DNA from: Diplonema papillatum
Lineage: Eukaryota; Euglenozoa; Diplonemea; Diplonemida; Diplonemidae
Reading direction: 5' to 3'
NCBI GenBank assembly: GCA_030068145.1
Contig: JAPJBO010001133.1
Span: 1-64,000 of the forward strand
DNA length: 64,000 bases
Shown here: one piece after another, positions 1-8,989 of the stretch
Layout of the letters: every line of letters starts with the position of its first letter
Numbering within the stretch: the first letter of the stretch is position 1
Program-made: the position numbers and the translations under genes
The notes under the pieces: generated by a model
The model's database searches: none
Told to the model about the DNA's origin: nothing
Seen by the model: only the letters and a program-made list of their open reading frames with translations

Positions 1-1278
1 CCTTTACTTGTCTAAAGAACCCTTCGAAAGAATGTTGTTCGTCTGGTTCGAATTCCTGTGAGGGCTTCTTTGGATGAATCGGTCAAGAATTCGAGAAAAC
101 GGGTACCCATAGCTCTCCCAGAACCCCTTCAATGACTCGCAAATTTGCATCTTTGCTTTGACCATTTCCACGCGGGCCCCCAAGCTGAGCTTTTCCCATC
201 AACCAAACAAACAGTCATTGTTGACCAACCAATTGGGGAAACATAATCAGAGACTGCCTGCGTCGGCCGCGCGTTCAGCACGTTTCCGAGGGACACCACG
301 AGGAGGTGCAGGTCAGATTCTTGTCCCCCATGTAAGGAAACACGAGATATGAGACCTTCTCGCTTTCAAAAAGACCCTTAGTTCTGACCATCGAAATAAC
401 ACTGTTCGCATGAGCTTCGAATTCCTGTGGGGGTTTCTTTGGATGCATCGGTCCGAAATGCAAGAAAACGGGTACCCATAGCTCTCTCACAACCTCTTCA
501 ATGACACGCAAATTCGCATACCCTGATTGTTTCCACACGAGACCCGCAGAACCACTCATCGAGAACCCCTGGGCCTCCGGAGGCCAGTCTTCTTCACTTC
601 CTGGTCTTTAGGGGCAATCTTGTTCAAGGAACGGCAAAAACGGCAATATGCGACCTTCTCCTGATGTCGAATTCGGGGGGGCTTGTTCCCCGAAGTTCCG
701 ACCCTCGAAAGAACGTCGTTTGTCTCAGCTTTGAATTCCTGTGAGGCCTTCTTTGGATGGATCAGTCAAAGATCCAAGAAAATGAGTACCCATAGGCCTG
801 TCAGAACCTCTTGAATGACTTGCAAATTCGCATGCTTTGAAGGTTTCCGCAAGACGAACTTTTCCAATCAACCAAACACACGGTCATTGTTGACCAACCA
901 ATTCGGGAAACAATATCAAAGACTGCCTGCGTCGGCCGCGCGTTGAGCACGTTTCCGAGGGACACCACGAGGAGGTGCAGGTCAGATTCTTGTCCCTCAT
1001 GTAAAGAAACGCACGATAAGAGACCTTCTCCCTTTCAAAAGGGGGGGCTTGTACTTGCGAAGTTCCGACCGGCGAAAGAACACTGTTCACATGAGCTCCG
1101 AATTCCTGTGAGGGTTTCTTTGGATGAATCGGTCAAAAACTCGAGAAAACGGGTACCCATAGCTCTCCCAGAACCTCTTCAATGACTCACAAGTGGGCAT
1201 ACCTTGGTTCGTTTTGCGCGAAACCTCAAAGACCAGCTTTTCGGATCACCAAATTCGTCCGACATCCTCGCCATTCAT
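1..1278. repeat. Diverged tandem satellite, block A
   Basis: Four diverged monomers follow one another. Each carries the same landmarks: GAATTCCTGTGAGG, then TTCTTTGGATG, then GAAAACGGGTACCCATAG, then CTTCAATGACTCGCAAAT. They start near 48, 416, 728 and 1096, so the spacing is about 310-370 bp. No ORF longer than 100 codons is convincing here. The block recurs at 14,698-15,975 without a visible indel. It ends abruptly at 1279, where a poly(T)-headed retroposon begins. Confidence 0.8.
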
Positions 1279-2145
1279 CTTTTTTTTTTTTTTTTTTTTT
1301 TAAGGGGCTCTCGAGAGACAAGGCAGGTAGGGACACAGAACACCATAAGTAAATAAAAATCAAGCAAATGGGAAGCGAACGGGAAGCAAGCGGATGAGGA
1401 CGGTGTTCTGTGTTGCTGGGGCCCCGCGCTTGCGTCCGTCCTCAAGCCCCTTTTCTCTTATTCACCCCAGCGAAGCAAAACGGTTCACCACAAAGACACA
1501 AACAGGTTTCACTCTATTCTATCAGGGCTGTATCATCTTTGGTGGCGGACCACCTGCCCTCTTCGATTCGCGGTGGCAAGCCACCTCGCATTGTTGTTTC
1601 TTTTTTTTTTTTTTTTTGGGCCTGTTTGTGTTTTTGCTGGTTGCATGGTGAGGGGGGTTGTGGGTGAACAAGAGAAAACCGCAAACCTTTGAGTGGCTTC
1701 TTGGCCACGAAAACAAAAGAAAACAGCATACCCTGTGGCAAACAAGAAAGGGCATACCTTGCTGGTAGGGGCGGAAGGGAGGGACGGAGAACTGAAAGGA
1801 AACGGGTGGGGATGGGAAGGGTGAATGGTAAAAGAAATATGAACGGTAAAAGAAATAAACGGGGGAGAGAGATTGTGAGAGAGACAGAGTGACAGTAAGA
1901 GTGAAAGTGAGTGAGGGAGGGTGTGAGACAGTGTGGGAGAGAGGGTGTTCGAGAGAGAGAGACAAGGGCGAGTGCGGGGAGAGTGAGGGGTAGGGTGGGG
2001 GTGGGGGGGTGGGGGGGTTGGGTTTTGTGTTTGTGGGAGAGGGAGCGGGGGGGGTTTGGGGTCGAGGGATGGGGAGGGGAGTGCGCCAGGTTTGGGGGTG
2101 GGGGTGGGCCAATGGGCTCCCCCCGTTGGTTCAGGGGCTCGTGCC

Positions 2146-3537
2146 TCATTTTAGCGGCAGCGGGACCTGGGCGTACAAAGTCGTGTAGACCGCGTCGAGC
2201 TCGTGCCATGCGGGGTCCTGGCGGCTTTCTCCTGCCTCGGTGTCCATGAACAGGATCCCCTTCCCTTTCGGGTGTGCCCTGGCATACTTCCATTGGCCCT
2301 CCTCCCCGTCTTGCAACGTCCCCAGGAGGGCAGACCACCTCCCCGGGGGGTACTTTCGAGGCGGTTTCCCCCTGAGGAGGATGATGCCCAGAAGGTCGCG
2401 AGCCGCCACCGTCAGTGTTTCCGCTGTGCACCTCCCTCGCAGTGCGAGCTGCTCGTCTATGGGTGTCTCGAAGTCCGAGGACCTGCGGCGCTCCCATGCT
2501 AGCCACATCTGGATCCTGAACAACTGGGCGAAGGGCACCCTCCGCCGCCCGTGTGCGACTGCCAACCAGTTAAGGGCCGCCCATCCCCACTCGTCCGCCA
2601 CTCTCCCCTGCCCCGCCTTCCTGTGTAGCGAGATAGGGAATCTGTCCTCTAGCTCCGGGGGTGTCACCACGTCCCATGCGTACTTCGGTCCCCTGGCCTT
2701 CTTTGTCATTCCCCGGGTTGGCCCTGGGGGCTCGTCCTCGCCTCCCTCATCGCATGCCGAGTCCGCGTCTCTCTTCCTCCGCACGCCCGCAAGCCGGAAA
2801 GCAATGCCCTCCTCTGCATCCATGTCAGGAACTCCCCTCGCAGGGAACAGCTCCGCTCCTGGGTCGCCGGCCTGGCCATCCGGCCCCGAGGTGCCTGGCC
2901 TCGCCGCCGACTCTTGCGCCGTTTCGGGTTCAGGAGTCCGGGGTGTGTCGGGGGGTGTCACGTGAAAGGCCTGCCCTCCCTGTCCATCCCCTACTCCCAT
3001 GCCCCTTGCCGCTGTGACAGTCCTCGGGCCTGTCGATAGGGAGTTGGGCTCGTCTGACTCTGAGCTCAACGAGTCCTTTTCGTCGTCCCCGGCGGCCTCA
3101 GCTTCGAGCTTCCCCTCCTGCGGGGCTCTGCCCGCCGCCAATCTCCTTGTTGCTTCTTCGAACCTTGCAAGGTACTCCTCGGAGCTCGGCCCCTCGTCGC
3201 TGGTCCCACTGTTCGCTGGCCGTTGCCTCTGCTGGCCCCGCCCCCGTGTCTGCGGGGCTTCTCATCGCGTCACTCGGGGAGCGGCCGGGGTGTTCTGGGT
3301 AAACCTCGGGGTCTCCTGTCGGTGCCTCCGGCTGCGGGTGGCGCGGGCGCGTAGCTCCCTGCGCCCCCACTCCACCGCCTTCTCTGTTGCCATTGTCGGC
3401 CTCCCCGGCTTCCGGTATGTCTTGGCTTGCCGAGCCGAGGGGCGCTGCGTCCCTGGTGTCGCCTAGCGCCTCGGGTTGCTCAAGGGTCGGCTGGTATGCA
3501 AAGAGAAAGGTGTCTATGTCTTCATACCTCGGCGCGG
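2146..3537 (-). pseudogene. C-terminal half of the USP retroposon ORF, disrupted
   Basis: The 331-codon frame at 2146-3141 is nearly identical to the last 330 residues of the ORF at 8990-11575 and keeps the conserved C-terminal domain (WDVVTPPELEDRFP onwards). Upstream the homology continues in another frame to 3537, at the motif FLFAYQ, but a 92-nt deletion relative to copy 2 breaks the frame. The deletion lies between direct TTCGCTGGCC repeats present in copy 2 (10,056 and 10,148). The catalytic part is missing: only about 100 bases of it survive beyond the SINE, at 3803-3906. It is therefore a pseudogene, and it is useful because it shows that the C-terminal domain belongs to the mobile unit. 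Confidence 0.8.
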
Positions 3538-3802
3538 TTTTTTTTTTTTTTTGGAAGGATCGTACGGGGGCCTTCGAGGCAAACTGGGAAAAATGGGCAA
3601 GACAAGCAAGTTCCAAAAGGGGAAGTTCAAATACTTCGTTTGTGGGCCGACACTCGGGTATTCTCCGGTGTCTTTTCGATTGGTGTGACTCAGTCCCTCC
3701 TGCTGCAAATTTTGTGAAATGCAGGAGTGGACTTGTCACAGCCAACCGCACAGACAGCCTTGATTTTTTTTTAAACACCAGGCCGTACAGTTTGCCAGAC
3801 AA
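3538..3802 (-). mobile_element. SINE-like element inside USP retroposon copy 1
   Basis: The unit starts with 15 T at 3538, then GGAAGGATCGTACGGGGGCC, and ends at TTTGCCAGACAA. It matches the poly(T)-headed units at 6.2-7.9 kb. It splits the USP sequence between GGCGCGG and CCCCTCTCGGCATGCTCG, and compared with copy 2 about 45 bp of target is lost. On the minus strand it is a poly(A)-ended, 5'-truncated copy, and it is younger than the retroposon it interrupts. Confidence 0.75.
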
Positions 3803-3906
3803 CCCCTCTCGGCATGCTCGTTTTGCGCGTGCACTATGTAGTGGCCTGCATTGTTCTCTCCTGTGTGCGACACCACTGCCACGAGTCTCAGTCGTTTGCC
3901 TAGGCC

Positions 3907-4645
3907 GTGGGAACTTGTCCTTTGGTACTATTTCCTGTTTTTGTTGCGTTTTTCTCTTCTAGGATTTCTTTTTTTTTTCAACTGGGAGCATCGTACGGGA
4001 AACAAATGGGGCCAGGGGTGTGTTGGGCTAGTTCCTTTTCAATTTTCTCGTGGGATACGAGAAGAACCCTCTTCCTCCGCGTCCACCCGCGGGGAAGATC
4101 TTACACCCGAAGAGAAGTTCCTTCACCAAGCGGCCATGTCATTTTGCGAATCGGCGCTTGGAGTGAAGGAAAGTCTCTTGGGAGCAAGTCTCCTGGGAAT
4201 AAAAATGCACCGCCGTACTGTTTCCAGACGTCTACCTGGTGCCTGGTCGGTGTTCTCCGTGTTTTTTTCGGTTCAACACAACAGCAAAAGGCACAACCAC
4301 ACCACTGACAGGCGCAGTTTTTGACCGCACCGGTTCACATTGAACCGGCGCCTGCCACACGGCACTGGGGAAGCAAGAAAGACCCACCGGGGAGTCCAGC
4401 CTTCCGGAAACGGAAACGGTTTGTCAAGCCGCTTCTGCCTTCGAGCCTTCGATTTTCAACCTCTCCGCCACAAGGGGGCAGAACCAGCCTTCGGGTAAGG
4501 AAACGGTTTGTCAAGCCGCTTCTGCCTTCGAGCCTTCGATATTCAACCTCTCCGCCCCACAAGGGGGCAGAACCAGCCTTCGGGTGAGGAAACGGTTTGT
4601 CAAGCCGCGCGGGTTACTATACAAATGTGCGGGTTAAGAATCTGT

Positions 4646-4647
<2 letters not shown>
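3907..4647. repeat. Resumed target repeat and an ~86-bp tandem repeat
   Basis: The first part continues the repeat interrupted at 1279 (compare 15,976 onwards) and then passes into unrecognised sequence. At about 4399-4610 a unit of about 86 bp occurs 2.4 times; its landmarks are GGTTTGTCAAGCCGCTTCTG and CAAGGGGGCAGAACCAGCC. Sequence of the CTATACAAATGTGCGGGTTAAG type follows, ending at a poly(T) run. No gene is visible. Confidence 0.6.
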
Positions 4648-4684
<37 letters not shown>

Positions 4685-5748
4685 GTAACTGAGGGGGGAA
4701 ATGCATGACGCACGACCACAAGCCGGACCAAACTTGTGAGTGTGGGACTGTCCGTTTTTCCGTCGGGACTTACCCACTAAAACCACCTAACTCAGAGATT
4801 CGAGAGATGCAGAGGGTGCTACCCACGGTTCTCACCGTGTACGCGGCGCGATGGAGGGGCCACCCTCCACGCGGGACTTGGCCAGTCCTTGCGCTGTCTG
4901 CCGCAGGGGTGCCCGGTGGCTAGCCGGATCTTGCGTCGGAACCCCTGCGCTCGCTGTGGCGCGGCTTGGCGGTCCCCAATTCCGTTTTTCTACGGTCGTT
5001 GGGGTACCTGGTGATCGTCCAGTCTGGGCGAGTCCGGTTGAACCGGCAGACTGTGGCAAGGGTACGATCACGCCGCTCAACTCACTCGGGGAGACACCCT
5101 CCACTAGCGACCGGCTTGCGAACGGTCTGGGAGGGTGCCTCGGGTGAGGTTGCTGCTGCACCTGGGTGTTTTGGGCGCTCTTGTTCAGGCTGGGGTCCTG
5201 AGGGCGGGCTTTTTTGGGGCAGTATTTCTCACCCAGGAGTATGGAGCAGGGGGGGTCTTTTCGCTTCAGCCGGGGCGGTGGCTGATGGGCGGCAATTATT
5301 ATTATTTCTGGGGGGGAGGGAGCCTTTTTCGGGGGGGGCGGTGGTGGCTGGTCGTCCCCCGGGGGGCGCGGTTTTTTCAAGAGTTGTGGGTTGCTCAGTC
5401 CCACCGGGGGGTCCTTTCTCTTGAGTGCCTGCGGGTTTGTTTCGGATGCTGGTGCGTTTTTCGGGGGGGGGAGCTCTCGTTTTTGGGGGGGTGCCTGCGG
5501 GTTTGTTTCGGATGCTTGGGGGTGTTGCCGTTGAGGGGGGGACTTCGCCTTCCCGTCGCGTCGCCTTCGGTGGCTCGACGTCAGCCGCGCACCGTCCGAG
5601 GCCGGCATCTCCTCGTCTTCCGGGACGGCTGCTTGCTTCTCCGGGGGCGTCCGCCCCGGCGCACCCTCCGTGTCCCCAAGGAGGGAGCCACCCTCCCCAG
5701 GGACACAGAGAATGCGCTCCTCCGGCGCTGCTGCGGGCCCTGCCGTCA
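4648..5748 (-). mobile_element. Poly(A)-tailed retroposon with a proline/lysine-rich ORF
   Basis: On the minus strand this is a block bearing one long ORF, a short 3' UTR and a terminal poly(A) (36 T at 4648-4683). The far end joins CGGCTAAGGGCCTGGAAAGG, which also occurs without this insert at about 6952, 7849 and 11,882. The block therefore looks like a separate, 5'-truncated retroposon insertion. It shares no obvious sequence with the USP element. Confidence 0.6.
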
Positions 5749-5749
5749 G
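4832..5749 (-). CDS. Proline/lysine-rich retroposon ORF, N-terminally truncated
   Basis: About 305 codons from the insertion boundary (residues TAGPAAAPEE) to a stop at 4832; the frame runs on upstream into flanking repeat, which is not expected to be native. The protein is strongly basic and proline-rich, with repeated KRKDPP and ASETNPQA motifs, an eight-proline tract (PPPPPPKK) and an IIIIAA patch. I recognise no enzymatic motif. The composition resembles a nucleic-acid-binding ORF1-type protein of non-LTR elements, but that is inference. No start codon remains, so it is annotated as a fragment of mobile-element coding sequence and not as a host gene. Confidence 0.45.
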   Translation of the reverse strand: MTAGPAAAPEERILCVPGEGGSLLGDTEGAPGRTPPEKQAAVPEDEEMPASDGARLTSSHRRRRDGKAKSPPQRQHPQASETNPQAPPQKRELPPPKNAPASETNPQALKRKDPPVGLSNPQLLKKPRPPGDDQPPPPPPKKAPSPPEIIIIAAHQPPPRLKRKDPPCSILLGEKYCPKKARPQDPSLNKSAQNTQVQQQPHPRHPPRPFASRSLVEGVSPSELSGVIVPLPQSAGSTGLAQTGRSPGTPTTVEKRNWGPPSRATASAGVPTQDPASHRAPLRQTAQGLAKSRVEGGPSIAPRTR

Positions 5750-7437
5750 TCGGCTAAGGGCCTGGAAAGGCCGCGGCTCAGCCACAAGCCGCCACCTGTC
5801 ACTCAGACTGGGGCCAACTAATTCAAAAAACCGGGGGCACATTGGTAACCATCCCGATTTTACCCCGCCTTCACGATGAGAGGGCCACAAGGGAGTCAAA
5901 CTTGGCAAGGCTCACCTGGAAGGTGCCTCTTTGCACCGCCCCCCCCGTTCCTGCTGGGCAGCTTGGGGCAGGATCTTTTACGCCCGGGAAGGGTAGGTGC
6001 GCAGCTCGGACGCCAGATACGAAGTAAGGGGCTTTCACCCACAGCAAAGGTACTGCTTGCCTTGGCCGCGTTTCGAAAAACACGTTTCCAGGGGACACCG
6101 CGAGGAGGTGGCAAGTCAGATTTTGTCCCCCAAAAATTCTAGCGGGTCAGACCCCAAGATGATCAGACCAGGTTACTATACAAATATGCGGGTTAAGAAT
6201 CTGTCCGTGTGTTTTTTTTTTTTTTTTTGGAAGAATCTTACGGGGGCCTTCGAGGCAAACTGGGAAAAATGGGCAAGACAAGCAAGTTCCAAAAGGGGAA
6301 GTTCAAATACTTTTTTTTTTTTTTTTTTTTGGAAGAATCGTACGGGGGCCTTCGAGGCAAACTGGGAAAAATGGGCAAGACAAGCAAGTTCCAAAAGGGG
6401 AAGTTCAAAAATACTTCGTTTGTGGGCCGACACTCGGGTATTCTCCGGTGTCTTTTCGATTGGTGTGACTCAGTCCCTCCTGCTGCAAATTTTGTGAAAT
6501 GCAGGAGTGGACTTGTTTTTTTTTTTTTTTTTTTTTTTGGAAGAATCGTACGGGGGCCTTCGAGGCAAACTGGGAAAAATGGGCAAGACAAGCAAGTTCC
6601 AAAAGGGGAAGTTCAAATACTTCGTTTGTGGGCCGACACTCGGGTATTCTCCGGTGTCTTTTCGATTGGTGTGACTCAGTCCCTCCTGCTGCAAATTTTG
6701 TGAAATGCAGGAGTGGACTTGTCACAGCCAACCGCACAGACAGCCTTGATTTTTTTTTAAACACCAGGCCGTACAGTTTGCCAGACAAGAAACCTGGTGC
6801 CTGACCTGGTGGGTTCTCCGGGTTCACTTCTTCACAACGAAAAACGGCACAACCACGAACACAGACAGGCGCGGTTTGAACCCGCACCAGTTGCACACTG
6901 CAACCGGCGCCTGCCCCACGGCACTGGGGACTCAGAAAAACGAAAGGAGAGTCGGCTAAGGGCCTGGAAAGGCCGCGGCTCAGCCACAAGCCGCCACCTG
7001 TCACTCAGACTGGGGCCAACTAATTCAAAAAACCGGGGGCACATTGGTAACCATCCCGATTTTACCCCGCCTTCACGATGAGAGGGCCACAAGGGAGTCA
7101 AACTTGGCAAGGCTCACCTGGAAGGTGCCTCTTTGCACCGCCCCCCCCGTTCCTGCTGGGCAGCTTGGGGCAGGATCTTTTACGCCCGGGAAGGGTAGGT
7201 GCGCAGCTCGGACGCCAGATACGAAGTAAGGGGCTTTCACCCACAGCAAAGGTACTGCTTGCCTTGGCCGCGTTTCGAAAAACACGTTTCCAGGGGACAC
7301 CGCGAGGAGGTGGCAAGTCAGATTTTGTCCCCCAAAAATTCTAGCGGGTCAGACCCCAAGATGATCAGACCAGGTTACTATACAAATATGCGGGTTAAGA
7401 ATCTGTCCGTGTGTTTTTTTTTTTTTTTTTGGAAGAA
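5749..7437. repeat. Duplicated ~490-bp block (offset 1,202 bp)
   Basis: 5750-6235 and 6952-7437 are nearly identical. They run from CGGCTAAGGGCCTGG through GGTTACTATACAAATATGCGG to a poly(T)-headed SINE-like unit. Between the copies lie nested SINE-like insertions. Only small accidental ORFs are present. The GGTTACTATACAAATATGCGGGTTAAGAATC part also recurs at 12.4 and 12.9 kb. Confidence 0.75.
6212..6950 (-). mobile_element. Three nested SINE-like copies
   Basis: Three poly(T)-headed units follow one another. 6212-6310 is cut at GTTCAAATAC. 6311-6515 is cut at GGAGTGGACTTG. 6516-6950 is the longest. Each begins with 17-23 T and GGAAGAATC(G/T)TACGGGGGCC. The order fits repeated insertion with variable 5' truncation. 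The long copy carries, on the minus strand, a tRNA-like stretch with GGTTCAAACCG (10 of 11 B-box positions) near 6880-6925. This suggests a tRNA-derived head, although no full cloverleaf is evident. Confidence 0.7.
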
Positions 7438-7851
7438 TCGTACGGGGGCCTTCGAGGCAAACTGGGAAAAATGGGCAAGACAAGCAAGTTCCAAAAGGGG
7501 AAGTTCAAATACTTCGTTTGTGGGCCGACACTCGGGTATTCTCCGGTGTCTTTTCGATTGGTGTGACTCAGTCCCTCCTGCTGCAAATTTTGTGAAATGC
7601 AGGAGTGGACTTGTCACAGCCAACCGCACAGACAGCCTTGATTTTTTTTTAAACACCAGGCCGTACAGTTTGCCAGACAAGAAACCTGGTGCCTGACCTG
7701 GTGGGTTCTCCGGGTTCACTTCTTCACAACGAAAAACGGCACAACCACGAACACAGACAGGCGCGGTTTGAACCCGCACCAGTTGCACACTGCAACCGGC
7801 GCCTGCCCCACGGCACTGGGGACTCAGAAAAACGAAAGGAGAGTCGGCTAA
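7414..7851 (-). mobile_element. SINE-like element, near full length
   Basis: A T17 run at 7414 is followed by GGAAGAATCGTACGG and continues uninterrupted to CGAAAGGAGA. It includes the tRNA-like B-box stretch (GGTTTGAACCC on the plus strand at about 7768). It matches 6516-6950 almost base for base and is the best reference copy of the family in this window. Read from the minus strand it ends GTACGATTCTTCC plus poly(A). Confidence 0.7.
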
Positions 7852-7902
7852 GGGCCTGGAAAGGCCGCGGCTCAGCCACAAGCCGCCACCTGTCACTCAG
7901 AC

Positions 7903-8989
<1,087 letters not shown>

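Larger units (their letters stand above)
1279..3906 (-). mobile_element. USP-encoding retroposon, copy 1 (5'-truncated)
   Basis: Read on the minus strand, this is the 3' part of the element at 8.0-11.58 kb: the C-terminal half of its ORF, a 3' UTR of about 850 bp and a terminal poly(A) (22 T at 1280-1301). It interrupts satellite sequence. The left flank ends in CATTCATC, and the right flank resumes at 3907 with GTGGGAACTTGTCCTTTGG, the sequence that follows CATTCATC at 15,975. The 5' truncation and poly(A) end fit target-primed reverse transcription. A SINE-like insertion (3538-3802) and a 92-nt internal deletion disrupt it further. No clear target-site duplication was found. Confidence 0.8.
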
